Shown here: positions 8,162 to 18,337 of the stretch, piece by piece
How positions within the stretch are numbered: the stretch's first letter is position 1
How the letters are laid out: the number at the start of each line of letters is the position of its first letter
DNA from: Oligoflexus tunisiensis
GTDB lineage: Bacteria; Bdellovibrionota_B; Oligoflexia; Oligoflexales; Oligoflexaceae
Length of the DNA: 64,000 bases
Reading direction: 5' to 3'
NCBI RefSeq assembly: GCF_001748245.1
Contig: NZ_BDFO01000001.1
Coordinates: 2,688,471 to 2,752,470, forward strand
Position numbers and translations under genes: made by a program
The notes under the pieces: generated by a model
What the model was told of the DNA's origin: nothing
The model's input: only the letters and a program-made list of their open reading frames with translations
Database searches by the model: none

Positions 8162-9217
8162 TCACTCTTCCTTGCAAAGTTTGTCGTTCGGGACATTGCC
8201 TTTGAACACATTGCTGCTGTCGATATTGATGGTCAAGCCGTGACCATCGCAGGCAATGGCGCCACCGGGCTGCTCGGCACGATTGTTTTCAAAGACGTTG
8301 TTCGACAGCAGGATGGCGGCCGAATCGATAAACGCAATGGCGCCGCCTTCAGCCTTGGTCGAGTTGTTGATGAAGGTGTTCTGTTCGATTTTCAGATTGC
8401 GGCCATGGGTGATCTGCAGTGCACCGCCGCCGCCTTCATTGGAGTTGTCCCGCAGCATATTGCGACGGAAGATGATGTTGGGATTTTCCGCGATGATTTC
8501 GATGGCACCACCGCGTTCCTGGCTGAAGTTATTTTGAAAGATCGTATCCTCGATGATGATCGTTTCCGTCATGCGCATATTGAACACACCGCCGCGCCGC
8601 CAGGTGACGTCGTTGGGATTGAGATCGGCCTTGCGGGCCCGCTCGAAAATCGCATGCCGGATTTCGACCTTGCCTTTGACTTCTTCGGTTTCACAGGCCG
8701 TGGCGGAACAGACCCGAATGCCTTGCCAGGTCTGCTCCGGGCTCAGGCTGGTAAACAGCACCGGCTCCGCGGCGGTTCCATTGATTTTCAACTGGGCGCC
8801 TTCGACATAAAAGCGGGCGTTGGGGTCGAAGAGGACCTGAACGCCTTCCTTGACCACCAGAGTTTTGCCAGATTTGAGCGTGATGTCGCCGACGACATAA
8901 ACGGGCTGCACCTTTTTATCCCAGATGCCTCCGATCGCACCCGAGATTTCGATGCCTCCACTGGGGCGTCGCACCACATTGCCTTCCAGCGGAACATCCG
9001 GGGCGGGCTCTGGAATTTGAAACGATTCCTCAGGAACCGTAGGCCCTGTCTGCGGAATATTCGGCTGTTCGCTCGTTCCGTCGGCGCTCGTCGCCGGAGC
9101 AGGGTCTGCCGGACTTTCCGTGTTCTTGCTGTGTTTGCCACGGAAGGAGGAGCTAATCAGTTTACAGCCCGAGCCAAGAACGAGACAAACCAGCAGTACT
9201 TTGCCACAATTGCCCAT
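8162..9217 (-). CDS. Lipoprotein with right-handed parallel beta-helix
   Basis: A 351-residue lipoprotein (signal MGNCGKVLLVCLVLGSGC, lipobox LGSGC). After a Pro/Ala/Thr-rich linker (about residues 32-75) comes a domain with a repeated pattern of about 25-30 residues, in which NNF/NNSTKAEGGAIAF/NNRAEQPGGAIAC units recur (GGAIE, GGALQ, GGAIA, GGAIA). This is the right-handed beta-helix seen in pectate-lyase-like and Pmp-like surface proteins. It also has four cysteines in CSATACETEE and near the C-terminus. Function is unknown; surface exposure is likely by inference. The ATG at 9217 (rather than 9223) has GAGGG at seven bases. Confidence 0.75.
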   Translation of the reverse strand: MGNCGKVLLVCLVLGSGCKLISSSFRGKHSKNTESPADPAPATSADGTSEQPNIPQTGPTVPEESFQIPEPAPDVPLEGNVVRRPSGGIEISGAIGGIWDKKVQPVYVVGDITLKSGKTLVVKEGVQVLFDPNARFYVEGAQLKINGTAAEPVLFTSLSPEQTWQGIRVCSATACETEEVKGKVEIRHAIFERARKADLNPNDVTWRRGGVFNMRMTETIIIEDTIFQNNFSQERGGAIEIIAENPNIIFRRNMLRDNSNEGGGGALQITHGRNLKIEQNTFINNSTKAEGGAIAFIDSAAILLSNNVFENNRAEQPGGAIACDGHGLTINIDSSNVFKGNVPNDKLCKEE

Positions 9218-9317
9218 GATCATCCCTCGATTGTTTTCTGCAATTATGCTAGCAAATTTTGAGGCAAACGTGGCGAGTTTTCCGGACAGGAGTCAAGGAT
9301 TCAAGGTCTGCCTGGAC

Positions 9318-9342
9318 AAAAGCCCGGCAGGAGCCGGGCTTT
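9318..9342 (-). terminator. Terminator of the BrkB-like gene
   Basis: Perfect 10-base arms AAAGCCCGGC and GCCGGGCTTT with a 4-base loop, 5 bases downstream of the BrkB-like stop on the minus strand and ending in TTTT in that direction. Confidence 0.8.
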
Positions 9343-9347
9343 GATGG

Positions 9348-10271
9348 TTAGCTTTGCAGTCCAGGCGTGCCGAGCGGCGGGGGAGCGGGTTTTTCGAACT
9401 GCACGTCCTCGCTCACTTCGATGGGCTGGCCTTGATGCAACGCGTAGATCTTGCTGAAGCAGGCGCCGAAGAAGAGAACCTGGGCCAGGTAGTAAACCCA
9501 GAGCAGGATCACGACCACCGAAGCGGCGGCGCCGTAGGATGAATCAAGAGACTGGGTCCCCAGATAGAGGCCGACCAGGCTTTTCCCGATGGTGAACATG
9601 ATGCCGGTGAAGAGCGCGGCCGGGATCACATCCTTCCAGCGGATTTCGACATCGGGCAGCACCTTGAAGATCAGGGCAAAGAGGAGACTGATCATGGAAA
9701 ACGAAAAGAGAAAGTTGATGAGGCCCAGGACGGCATCCGAGAAGGGCAGAAGACCTCCCATATAGTCACCGATCACCTGCAGGATGGTCGACGCCATGAG
9801 TGAGACGACCAGAATGAAACCCAGGCCCAGAAGGGAAGCGATCGACAGCACATAGGTGCGCAGAAAGACTTTCAAGGTGCGGCCGGGTTTGGCGCGAACG
9901 CCCCAGATGGTATTCAAGGCATCCTTCAGCTGGACCACGACACCCGTGGCACCGATAAAGAGCGTCAGAAGACTGGAGACGGCGGCGATCCCGCCGGAGA
10001 CAGGTTTGGAGGACGCTTTGACCAGCAGCTCCACCGAGGCGGCCCCCGCATCACCGATAATGCCGCGTAACTGATTGAAGATTTCCCCACGGGCGGCTTC
10101 CTCGCCAAAGAAAAAGGCGGCGATGGCTATGGCAATGATCAGCATGGGTCCCAGGGAAAATACCGAATAATAGGAAAGGGCAGCCCCCAGCCGCGTGGCA
10201 CTGACATCCAGCCAAAGGTTGAAGGTGTCCTTGAGAAGATCTTTCCAGGTTTTCCATTTCAGAAGTTTCAT
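9348..10271 (-). CDS. YihY/BrkB family inner-membrane protein
   Basis: A 307-residue polytopic membrane protein. The motif ATRLGAALSYYSVFSLGPMLIIA at residues 23-45, with the conserved A-A-L-A/S-Y-Y core, and the later segment of helices are those of the YihY/BrkB family (once thought RNase BN; transport role suspected). About six membrane helices; the charged C-terminus ends in a Pro-rich tail. The ATG at 10271 is preceded by AGGAG and is preferred over an upstream start at 10319. It follows the peptidase fusion gene by 54 bases on the same strand. Confidence 0.85.
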   Translation of the reverse strand: MKLLKWKTWKDLLKDTFNLWLDVSATRLGAALSYYSVFSLGPMLIIAIAIAAFFFGEEAARGEIFNQLRGIIGDAGAASVELLVKASSKPVSGGIAAVSSLLTLFIGATGVVVQLKDALNTIWGVRAKPGRTLKVFLRTYVLSIASLLGLGFILVVSLMASTILQVIGDYMGGLLPFSDAVLGLINFLFSFSMISLLFALIFKVLPDVEIRWKDVIPAALFTGIMFTIGKSLVGLYLGTQSLDSSYGAAASVVVILLWVYYLAQVLFFGACFSKIYALHQGQPIEVSEDVQFEKPAPPPLGTPGLQS

Positions 10272-10325
10272 GATGCGGCTCCTTTGCTCCTGCCGAAGCA
10301 GGAGCAAGAGCCATGCCATGAGCGT

Positions 10326-13300
10326 TTAGAGTGAGACCTTGTTATCCTCGCGGTTCAAATCGATCCACATGGAGAGAGGGTCAAGGGCGAGGGACTTCGG
10401 TTTCTGAGCGAACTTAAGCTGAATCGAATTTACTCCTGATTTGATGACATGGTGGCTGCCCGGCAGCAGCTTGTCATCGGCACTGCGCGCGGCGACCTCC
10501 ATATCCAGGGTGAAGTCGATATCCTTCTGCGCCCCTTTCTCATCGACATCGATCTTGCGACCGAGGATTTCCAGATCCACCGTCACGGATCCATCCGGAT
10601 TTTCGGTGACCTTGTGCGACTGGATGCGGTTATCGTAAAGGATGACTTTGTTGAAGAGCTCATCAATCAAGGATGTGTGAGCGCCCAGGTCGGTCTTGAG
10701 ATTGTTGACCAGGGCAGGAGCGGTGGTGAACGGGGGCTCCTGAAAGCGAACCTGATCAGCAAAGCGCCGGATGGCTGCGTTCAAAGCGTCCTCGCCCACG
10801 ACTTCCTTGAGCGCGTACATCACCTGCGCGCCCTTGTTGTAGTAGATATAAGGCTGGTTTTCATTCAAAGCCAGAGGCCATTCCCGTTTGGGCTCCGAGG
10901 TGCGTTTGATCAAATAGGAGCGACCCTCATGCCGCAGGAAGCGTTCCACGTGCTCCTTGCCGAAAACTTTTTCCATCACCATGGTGGCACTGTATTGGGC
11001 CATGGTTTCGGTCAACGCCGGCGAACCCTGCACATCACCCCCAATGACCTGATGCGCCCACCACTGATGGGCCAGCTCATGCGCGGTGACATAGAAGGGA
11101 TAATTGAAGTCCTCGGTACTCTTCGGGTCGATCTTGGCAATAAAGCCGATGCTTTCGGCAAACGGGACGGTATTGGGAAAGGACTGCGCGAAGGTTCGAT
11201 AGCGCGGAAACTCCAGAATGCGGAACTGGCGATGCTGATAAGGCCCAAAGGCCTTGCTGAAATATTCGAGCCCGGCCTTGGACGCTTGAATCATGGTGTC
11301 GACGTTGTACTCATGGCCCTTCTGGTAATAGACCTCAATCGCCACATCATTCCAACGATCCTTCTTCACCTCATATCGAGCCGAAACGATGGAATAGAAA
11401 TTCAGAATCTTCCTATCCATCTTGTATTCGAAATAACGCCGATTGCCTTCCGTCCACTCCTTTTGCAGGTAGCCGGGGGCCATTGCAATCTGATCGGCAC
11501 TGGTGCTGATCGTTGCGGAGAAGTCTATCCAGTTTCCACTCTTTCCAATGTAGGTGAACTTCAGGGCGTCCACATCATCGATGGGATTGGCACGGGGTTT
11601 GGGCGCAAGGCCATGCTTTTCACGATCCTTGTCGAGCGAGAGTTCGCGGCCAGGTTCATAGCCGATATCGGGAAAAAAGGTGCCGTTATTGAAAAAGGTT
11701 CCATTGGCTACCAGGGATATTTCCTCGGCCCGCTCGCGAAAGCCACGGGGTTGATAGTCCAGTCGATAGGTCATGTGAACTTTGGTGCCGGGAGCAACCG
11801 GCTCCTGGAACGCGTAGATATAAAGATGAAGGTTCTTGTCATGCTGAACAAGTTCGGCAGGGCGATCGAATTCGAGCGTGAACTGATCCTGATCCACGGG
11901 GATGTGCAGGAGAATCCGGTCGATGGGCGCAGCCGCCTTGTTTTCGAGCGTGGATGACATCACGGTCTTGAGCTTTTGTTCCTCCGGGTAAATATCCGCT
12001 TTCAAATCCGTGGCGATGTACTGAAGCTGATCCCGTTTCTCCCACTCGGCCTTATAGGTCTTTTCATAAAAGGCCAGCAGGTTCTCGGTCTCCTCGTCGC
12101 TCAGGTAGGGAGTCAGGACGTTGGTATTGTAATAGATGTACGCTCCTTGCGACGCGAAGGCGACGAGGATCAGAGCCAGAACCCCGGCCAAGGGGCGACT
12201 GAGGCGCTGACGCGCCAGCTTCTGACGAAGAGACAGAGCGGAGTCCGTCCCGTAAGGCCAGAGAAGATAGGCCGCGATCAGTGCGATCAGTCCGCCGAGC
12301 CCCCAGTACAGCTGATAAGCATGGAGGTTCGGCAGGAAATGACCGTAGCCATTCATATCCGAGTAGGTCACCGACCCTGGGACCTTTCCTGGAAGATAGA
12401 GCACCTGGCTGAAGTCCAGCGTCGGCAGCACCACCACCTGGACGAGCATGAACGCCACGCAGAGGGTATGCCCGAGATATTTATTATTCACGAGGACGTG
12501 AACAAAGAAGAAAAAGCAGCTCAGGATGAGAAAGCGAGGATAGGAGATTAAAAACAGCGTGCGGACAACCTGATCCAGTTCGAAGTTTGTATAACCTTTA
12601 AAGACTTGAATCACCATGCCGGTGAGCCCACAGAGGGCCAGAAGGGAAAGGATCACCAGCTGCAAAGCCAGAAACTTGCTGATGAGCGGCAACCAGCCGG
12701 GTTGCGGCAGAGCATCGAAAATCTGACTCATGCGGCTCTGGCGTTCACGCCACAGAAGTTCGCCCGTATAAAAAATCTGGATGGCGATCAGAAAGGTAAT
12801 GAAGATGCCGACCGTGGTCTCCAGAATATTGTAAGTCACGGGATAGGTGACGGTTCCGAACATTTCGCCGATATGGGGTGCCGAGATCAGAATGAAGATA
12901 ATCCCGGCCAGAGCTATGCTGACGAAGAAGATATTCTTAAAGGAGGCGATGCTTTCAAAGAGAAGTTGACGCCCGAGCAGACGCAGACGGGACGCGGCAT
13001 CGAACTGCAGAGGCACGGCCTTCCAGGTGAAGCGTGGGACGCTTTCCAGTGTGGATTCCGCCTTGTCCCGCAGCCGCCGCTGCAGATTTTTCTGAGTGAA
13101 GAAAAGGCCAAGGACCAGCATCACAAGACTGAAGCCAAGCCACAGAAGACGATTGTAGAGCAGGATGCCGGTCAAGGTTATCGGTCGGGTATCCTGTTCC
13201 ATAGGTGACCAGTATTCCGTCAGGATATCGCCGGCCGTCGAACCGAAAGGATCCACCAGACCCCGCAGCGTCAGGTATTCGATTTTCTGGCTGAAGCTCA

Positions 13301-13904
13301 TCGAAAAGATATAGCCGAGGTAGAGCAGGATGCCCATCACATAGACCGCCCCCATGCGTTTGGTGAAGGCGGCCACCGCAAAGAAGATACTGCCGAAGAT
13401 GATGATGTTCGGAATGATGGTGGTGAGGTAGGGCAGGATATAGGCGCTGAGTTGTGTGTTGCCGAGCAGCGACGGCTTCAGCATGGGCAGGAACGTGCCG
13501 AGCAGATAGCCGAGCCCTATGCCCGAGAAAATAAAAGTGCTGAACGCGATGGCGCCGAGGAAACGGCCCAGATAGAAGCCGATGCGATGGGTGGGCGTGG
13601 CGAGTACGATTTGATCAATCTTCGCTTCATAATCCTTGCAGACCGCCTGGCCGAAGATGGGGCTGATGATCAGCATTCCCAGGAGACTGATCTGGAAAAA
13701 GGCGTTGTGAAGAGCATAGGGGCCATTCAACAAGGTCTTCGGGGAATTGCCAAGGGAGATGGAGATTCCCTTGAGACCCCCGGCGGTGAAATACACCACC
13801 AGAAAGGCGATCGTTGCCATCAGCAGAAAGTAGACATAGGTGGAAATCAGTCGTTTTCGGAGCGTGAGTTCAATCTTGAGATTGGTTATCAGACTTTGCA
13901 TCAT
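10326..13904 (-). CDS. ABC-2 permease fused to an M1-family aminopeptidase
   Basis: A 1192-residue fusion. The first roughly 600 residues contain about twelve membrane helices in two ABC-2-like permease sets; the rest is an extracytoplasmic M1 metallopeptidase. Zinc site: HELAH at residues 942-946 with the third ligand in LTETMAQY (E966, 19 residues after the second His, one more than in classical M1 enzymes). The catalytic Tyr is probably in YIYYNKGAQVM. Where classical M1 enzymes have GAMEN the sequence reads PFAESIGF. Such permease/peptidase fusions are a recognised but uncharacterised architecture. The start overlaps the stop of the ATPase gene (ATGA), so both likely form one transporter. 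Confidence 0.88.
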   Translation of the reverse strand: MMQSLITNLKIELTLRKRLISTYVYFLLMATIAFLVVYFTAGGLKGISISLGNSPKTLLNGPYALHNAFFQISLLGMLIISPIFGQAVCKDYEAKIDQIVLATPTHRIGFYLGRFLGAIAFSTFIFSGIGLGYLLGTFLPMLKPSLLGNTQLSAYILPYLTTIIPNIIIFGSIFFAVAAFTKRMGAVYVMGILLYLGYIFSMSFSQKIEYLTLRGLVDPFGSTAGDILTEYWSPMEQDTRPITLTGILLYNRLLWLGFSLVMLVLGLFFTQKNLQRRLRDKAESTLESVPRFTWKAVPLQFDAASRLRLLGRQLLFESIASFKNIFFVSIALAGIIFILISAPHIGEMFGTVTYPVTYNILETTVGIFITFLIAIQIFYTGELLWRERQSRMSQIFDALPQPGWLPLISKFLALQLVILSLLALCGLTGMVIQVFKGYTNFELDQVVRTLFLISYPRFLILSCFFFFVHVLVNNKYLGHTLCVAFMLVQVVVLPTLDFSQVLYLPGKVPGSVTYSDMNGYGHFLPNLHAYQLYWGLGGLIALIAAYLLWPYGTDSALSLRQKLARQRLSRPLAGVLALILVAFASQGAYIYYNTNVLTPYLSDEETENLLAFYEKTYKAEWEKRDQLQYIATDLKADIYPEEQKLKTVMSSTLENKAAAPIDRILLHIPVDQDQFTLEFDRPAELVQHDKNLHLYIYAFQEPVAPGTKVHMTYRLDYQPRGFRERAEEISLVANGTFFNNGTFFPDIGYEPGRELSLDKDREKHGLAPKPRANPIDDVDALKFTYIGKSGNWIDFSATISTSADQIAMAPGYLQKEWTEGNRRYFEYKMDRKILNFYSIVSARYEVKKDRWNDVAIEVYYQKGHEYNVDTMIQASKAGLEYFSKAFGPYQHRQFRILEFPRYRTFAQSFPNTVPFAESIGFIAKIDPKSTEDFNYPFYVTAHELAHQWWAHQVIGGDVQGSPALTETMAQYSATMVMEKVFGKEHVERFLRHEGRSYLIKRTSEPKREWPLALNENQPYIYYNKGAQVMYALKEVVGEDALNAAIRRFADQVRFQEPPFTTAPALVNNLKTDLGAHTSLIDELFNKVILYDNRIQSHKVTENPDGSVTVDLEILGRKIDVDEKGAQKDIDFTLDMEVAARSADDKLLPGSHHVIKSGVNSIQLKFAQKPKSLALDPLSMWIDLNREDNKVSL

Positions 13905-14773
13905 AGGACCAACCCCTTGATCGACGCAAAGTAAAAGTCCTCAAGGGTGGGCTCGGTGGGTGTGGCCCCGGTCGCGGACCAGTCCTTGCCGTAGAGCCGC
14001 ATCACCTGATCACCCATGGACAGATGCATCGAGATCAGTTCGATAGGGACCGGTTCGTCCTGGCGACCGCGCGGCATCCGCTTTTCCCAGATCCTCCCGC
14101 GCAGCGAGGCCAGGGCCTCCTTCGGTGTCGTCTGCGCCAGGACCTGACCCTTGTTGATGATGGCGAAGTTCTGGCAAAGATCGCTGACGTCGCTGACGAT
14201 GTGCGTGGACAGAATCACCGTGACGTCACTGCTGATATCCGCCAGCAGATTGTGAAAGCGCACCCGTTCCTCGGGATCGAGGCCGGCGGTGGGTTCATCG
14301 ACGATCATCAGCTTCGGATCGCCGATCAATGCCTGGGCGATACCAAAACGCTGCTTCATGCCGCCTGAGTAGGTGGCCACCGCTTTTTTGCGAACATCAT
14401 GGAGGTTGGTGAGCGTCAGCAGGCGTTCCACCAGCTCCTTGCGCTCCCGGCCATTGGCGATGCCCTTCAGCTGGGCGATGTAGTCGAGCAGATCGAGGGC
14501 CGAGGTCTTGGGATAAACATCAAACTCCTGCGGCAGGTAACCGAGCTGACGTCGCAACCCGGTCTTATCCTGCAGAACATTGCTGCCATGAAACGAGATC
14601 GAACCCGTATCCGGATCCTGAAGCGTGGCGATCGTTCGCATCAGCGAGGATTTGCCGGCCCCGTTCGGGCCCAGCAGTCCAAACATGCCGGCGGGAATAT
14701 TCAAATTGATTCCCTGCAGGGCATGCACACCGTTCGGGTATGTCTTCGACAGATTCTGAATCGTCAGGCTCAT
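13901..14773 (-). CDS. ABC transporter ATP-binding protein (partner of the permease/peptidase fusion)
   Basis: A 290-residue ATPase of the ABC-2/CcmA-like group: Walker A LGPNGAGKSS, signature YSGGMKQRFGIAQAL, Walker B LMIVDEPTAGLDPEE, switch LSTHIVSD. The C-terminal 70 residues are a small regulatory extension. AGAGGA precedes the ATG. It begins 18 bases after udp and overlaps the fusion gene by 4 bases, so it very probably supplies the nucleotide-binding subunits for that permease. The transported substrate is unknown. Confidence 0.88.
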   Translation of the reverse strand: MSLTIQNLSKTYPNGVHALQGINLNIPAGMFGLLGPNGAGKSSLMRTIATLQDPDTGSISFHGSNVLQDKTGLRRQLGYLPQEFDVYPKTSALDLLDYIAQLKGIANGRERKELVERLLTLTNLHDVRKKAVATYSGGMKQRFGIAQALIGDPKLMIVDEPTAGLDPEERVRFHNLLADISSDVTVILSTHIVSDVSDLCQNFAIINKGQVLAQTTPKEALASLRGRIWEKRMPRGRQDEPVPIELISMHLSMGDQVMRLYGKDWSATGATPTEPTLEDFYFASIKGLVL

Positions 14774-14791
14774 GGCATTGTCCTCTGTTTA

Positions 14792-15544
14792 TTATCCCAG
14801 GCAGCTGAGGGCTGCACGTATCACACGATCTTCAATTTGGGCGTGCTGGGCCGCGTCGGGAAATTCCGCGCGATTCCGGTTGACCAGCACACCCAATACG
14901 GCTGCAGCGCTCAGGCCAAATGTTGCACATTGGGTCAAAAGCGTGGCAACTTCCATCTCGAAGGACAAGACGTTGAGGTTCTTCATTTCTTGCAACTGCT
15001 CGGCGATTTCCCGGTGCACCCAGCCTTTTTTAAAAGAATCATGTCGATTTTGACCTTGATAGAAGGTGTCGCTCGAGGCGCAAACGCCCAGGTGATAGGG
15101 ATACTGCTGGCGTTCCACCCCCTGGACCAGCTTTTGAACGAGGCGGAAATCCGCGACAGCTGGAAAGGCAAGTGGTGCCAAATGTCGCGACGCCCCATCC
15201 AGTCGGACAGCACCAGTCGGAATGATCACATCTCCGGGATTGATGGCATCCTGCAAGGCCCCGGTGGTGCCAATGCGAACAAAGCGTTTGATGCCGAGCA
15301 TGGCCAGCTCTTCCACACAAATCGCCGTGGAAGGTCCGCCAATTCCCGTGGAGCAGACCAGAACTTCCTGCCCATGCAGCGTGCCGCGCATGGAGCGATA
15401 CTCACGGTGAAAGGCCAAATCCCTGGGGTTTTCGAGATATCCGGCGATCTTCGGCACACGCCCCGGGTCACCGGGAAGGAAGGCGATGTCGATATGCTGC
15501 AGCTGGTCCCGGTCGAGACCGAGGTGAAAAACTTTGCCAATCAT
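14792..15544 (-). CDS. udp: Uridine phosphorylase
   Basis: A 250-residue enzyme splitting uridine into uracil and ribose-1-phosphate with phosphate, in pyrimidine salvage. It matches Udp closely through the opening VFHLGL, phosphate loop VPGDPxR equivalent (LPGDPGRVPKIA), CSTGIGGPSTAICVEELA, RIGTTGALQ, VRLDGAS, and the ribose-binding FEMEVATLL. Length equals the family's usual 250-253. The ATG at 15544 with AGGAG seven bases upstream is preferred to 15565. Next on the strand, 18 bases away, is the ABC ATPase; no metabolic link is apparent. Confidence 0.93.
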   Translation of the reverse strand: MIGKVFHLGLDRDQLQHIDIAFLPGDPGRVPKIAGYLENPRDLAFHREYRSMRGTLHGQEVLVCSTGIGGPSTAICVEELAMLGIKRFVRIGTTGALQDAINPGDVIIPTGAVRLDGASRHLAPLAFPAVADFRLVQKLVQGVERQQYPYHLGVCASSDTFYQGQNRHDSFKKGWVHREIAEQLQEMKNLNVLSFEMEVATLLTQCATFGLSAAAVLGVLVNRNRAEFPDAAQHAQIEDRVIRAALSCLG

Positions 15545-15592
15545 GATGGGCTCCTTGAAAAACAAAAGCCTATCATAGCCCGTGGTGCAGGC

Positions 15593-15630
15593 AAAAAAAA
15601 GCCCCCCGAACCATATGGGATCCGGGGGGC
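15593..15630 (-). terminator. clpB terminator
   Basis: Arms GCCCCCCG and CGGGGGGC (15601-15608 and 15623-15630), followed on the minus strand by eight T. It lies 23 bases past the clpB stop. Confidence 0.88.
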
Positions 15631-15653
15631 AGGAGCACTTTCACTTCAATCGT

Positions 15654-18263
15654 TCAGCCAGTCGCTGTCTCAAACGCAAGCTGGCCATCCTTGAGCTGGA
15701 TCTTCAGAACATCACCTGGTTTGATACTTCCGGCAATGATCTGCCGAGCCACCTTGTTTTCCACTTCCTTCTGGATGTAACGCTTCAGAGGCCTGGCGCC
15801 ATAGACCGGGTCATAGGCGGACCTGGCGATAAACTCGCTGGCCTCAGGCGAAAGCTCCAGACGCACACTCTGTTCTTCCAGACGCTTCCGCAGTTCGCCG
15901 ACCATGATCTCGACGATCTTGGTGATCTGCTGCATCTGCAGAGGTTTGAACAGAACGATATCATCCACCCGGTTCAGGAACTCAGGACGGAAGGATGCTT
16001 TCAATTCCGCATGCACCTTCTCCACCGCCGATTCCTTCAGGTGACCGTCGGACTGAATGCCTTCGATCAGATACTGCGAACCGATGTTGCTCGTCATGAT
16101 GATGATCGTGTTCTTAAAGTTCACCTTGCGCCCCTGATTGTCGGTCAGATGACCATCATCCAGGAGCTGCAGCAGAATGTTAAACACTTCCGGGTGCGCT
16201 TTTTCGATCTCATCAAACAGCACAACCGAGTAAGGTTTCCTGCGCACGGCTTCCGTCAGCTGCCCGCCCTGATCATAGCCCACGTAGCCCGGAGGCGCCC
16301 CGATCAGGCGTGAAACCGCATGTTTTTCCATATACTCGGACATATCGATACGGATCAGATTCTCGGCCGTATCAAACATCTGTTCGGTCAGAGTCTTGGC
16401 CAGCTCGGTTTTCCCCACACCCGTAGGGCCGAGGAAGATGAACGAACCGATGGGACGGCGTGGATCCTTGATCTGCGCCCGGGCCCGGATGATGGCATCC
16501 GCCACGGCCTGGACGGCTTCCTCCTGGCCGACCACGCGCTTATGCAGAGCCTCGTCGAGGTGCAGAAGTTTCTCGCGTTCGCCTGCGACCAGTTTTTCCA
16601 CGGGAATGCCGGTCCAGCGACTGATCACCTGGGCCACTTCCGCTTCGGAAACCTCTTCACGCAGAAGGGTCGTGTTGCGTTTGCCGCGCGCTTCCTCTTC
16701 CGCAGACTTCAGGCGCCGTTCCGTTTCCGGAATCAGACCGTGACGCAGCTGAGCGGCCTTATCGAGATCGTAGTTGCGTTCCGCCTGCTGGAGTTGAATG
16801 CCCAGCTGTTCGAGTTCGCGGCGGATATCCTGCACGCGCTTGAGCTGGTTCTTTTCGTTTTCATACTGATCTTCGAGCAGTTTGGTCTCCTTGCGAAGAT
16901 CCTGCAGTTCCATCTGCAGGGCTTCGAGGCGCTTTTTGCTGCCCTCATCCTTTTCCTTCTTCAGAGCCGCTTCCTCGATTTCCAGGCGCATAAGGTTCCG
17001 GCGTTTCTTGTCCAGTTCCTCGGGCACGCTGTCGATCTCGGTGCGGATCATGGCGCCGCATTCATCGATCAGGTCGATCGCCTTGTCGGGCAGAAACCGA
17101 TCGGTGATGTAGCGGTCGGAGAGTGTGGCCGCGGCGACCAGGGCGCTATCCTTGATGCGAATGCCGTGATAAAGCTCGAAGCGTTCCTTCAGGCCGCGGA
17201 GGATCGAAATCGTATCCTCGACCGAGGGCTGATCGACCATCACAGGCTGGAAGCGTCGTTCCAGAGCCGCATCGGCCTCGATATACTTGCGATATTCGTC
17301 AAGGGTGGTGGCCCCGATACAGTGCAGTTCCCCGCGGGCGAGCATGGGCTTGAGCATGTTGCCGGCGTCCATCGAGCCTTCGGCCTTGCCGGCGCCGACG
17401 ATGGTATGAATCTCGTCGATAAAGAGAATGATGCGGCCTTCACTGGCTTTCACTTCATTCAAGACGGCCTTGAGGCGTTCCTCAAATTCACCGCGATACT
17501 TGGCGCCCGCGATCAGCGAACCCATATCGAGCGAGAAGATGGCACGATCCTTCAAACCCTCGGGTACATCACCGCGCACGATCCTTTGCGCCAGACCTTC
17601 CGCAATCGCCGTTTTCCCCACACCGGGTTCACCGATGAGGACGGGGTTGTTCTTGGTCTTGCGGCTCAGGATACGCACCACGCGGGCGATTTCCTGATCA
17701 CGGCCGATGACCGGATCCAGTTTCCCGGCTCGCGCGGCCGCCACGAGGTCGATCCCGTATTGATTCAGGGCATCATAGGTGGCTTCGGGATTGGAACTGG
17801 TCACCCGCTGATTGCCGCGCAGATCGGTGAGCGCTTCCAGAAAACGCTGTTCGGTCAGGTTGAATTCTTTCAGCACTCGACCCGCTGGCGTTTGCTCGCC
17901 GGTGCGGATGATTTCAAGAAAGACGTGTTCAACGGAGACATAGTCGTCTTTGAGTTTTTTCGCCGTTTGCTCGGCCTTGGCCAGCAGGGCGGATAGATTC
18001 TGGGCGATGTATATTTTTTCCGGATCAAAGCCTGAACCGGAAACCCGGGGCTTTTTTTGGATTTCCTGATCGACCATTCTCGTCAGTCGATCCAAGGGGA
18101 TATCAAGCTTTTGAATCAGCTTGGGAATAATACCGTTTTCCTGAGCCAAAAGGGCCTTCAGAACATGCTCTGCGTCAACGGCGCTGTGCCCCTGCGCTAT
18201 GGCAAAATTCTGAGCCTCTTTAATGGCTTGCTGAGTCCGCTCTGTAAATCGATTGAAGTCCAT
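15654..18263 (-). CDS. clpB: ATP-dependent disaggregase ClpB
   Basis: An 869-residue Hsp100 chaperone that works with DnaK to pull apart heat-aggregated proteins in the cytoplasm. Domains in order: Clp N domain (opening [17 protein letters not shown]), AAA+ 1 with Walker [10 protein letters not shown] and Walker B LFIDEIH, the coiled-coil M domain (about 410-530, rich in Glu/Lys/Gln), AAA+ 2 with GPTGVGKTE and [11 protein letters not shown], and the C-terminal D2 small domain. The ATG at 18263 with AGGAAGGAG upstream matches the family N-terminus; the frame extends to 18341 but that part overlaps the preceding lipoprotein's stop and is not homologous. No CIRCE element or obvious heat-shock promoter was recognised. 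Confidence 0.96.
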   Translation of the reverse strand: MDFNRFTERTQQAIKEAQNFAIAQGHSAVDAEHVLKALLAQENGIIPKLIQKLDIPLDRLTRMVDQEIQKKPRVSGSGFDPEKIYIAQNLSALLAKAEQTAKKLKDDYVSVEHVFLEIIRTGEQTPAGRVLKEFNLTEQRFLEALTDLRGNQRVTSSNPEATYDALNQYGIDLVAAARAGKLDPVIGRDQEIARVVRILSRKTKNNPVLIGEPGVGKTAIAEGLAQRIVRGDVPEGLKDRAIFSLDMGSLIAGAKYRGEFEERLKAVLNEVKASEGRIILFIDEIHTIVGAGKAEGSMDAGNMLKPMLARGELHCIGATTLDEYRKYIEADAALERRFQPVMVDQPSVEDTISILRGLKERFELYHGIRIKDSALVAAATLSDRYITDRFLPDKAIDLIDECGAMIRTEIDSVPEELDKKRRNLMRLEIEEAALKKEKDEGSKKRLEALQMELQDLRKETKLLEDQYENEKNQLKRVQDIRRELEQLGIQLQQAERNYDLDKAAQLRHGLIPETERRLKSAEEEARGKRNTTLLREEVSEAEVAQVISRWTGIPVEKLVAGEREKLLHLDEALHKRVVGQEEAVQAVADAIIRARAQIKDPRRPIGSFIFLGPTGVGKTELAKTLTEQMFDTAENLIRIDMSEYMEKHAVSRLIGAPPGYVGYDQGGQLTEAVRRKPYSVVLFDEIEKAHPEVFNILLQLLDDGHLTDNQGRKVNFKNTIIIMTSNIGSQYLIEGIQSDGHLKESAVEKVHAELKASFRPEFLNRVDDIVLFKPLQMQQITKIVEIMVGELRKRLEEQSVRLELSPEASEFIARSAYDPVYGARPLKRYIQKEVENKVARQIIAGSIKPGDVLKIQLKDGQLAFETATG

Positions 18264-18337
18264 AGGTGGCTCCTTCCTGCCTCGTTCTCCGACAAACTTG
18301 AGTCGTCTTCGAACTTTGTCAAGGAGCCGTCCCCAGG

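Noticed and set aside
10449..11957. Long open frame opposite the permease/peptidase fusion
   Set aside because: No domain recognised; it lies entirely over a well-supported gene.
16320..17996. Long open frame opposite clpB
   Set aside because: It has no family match and no ribosome site, and mirrors codon bias of the GC-rich clpB gene.
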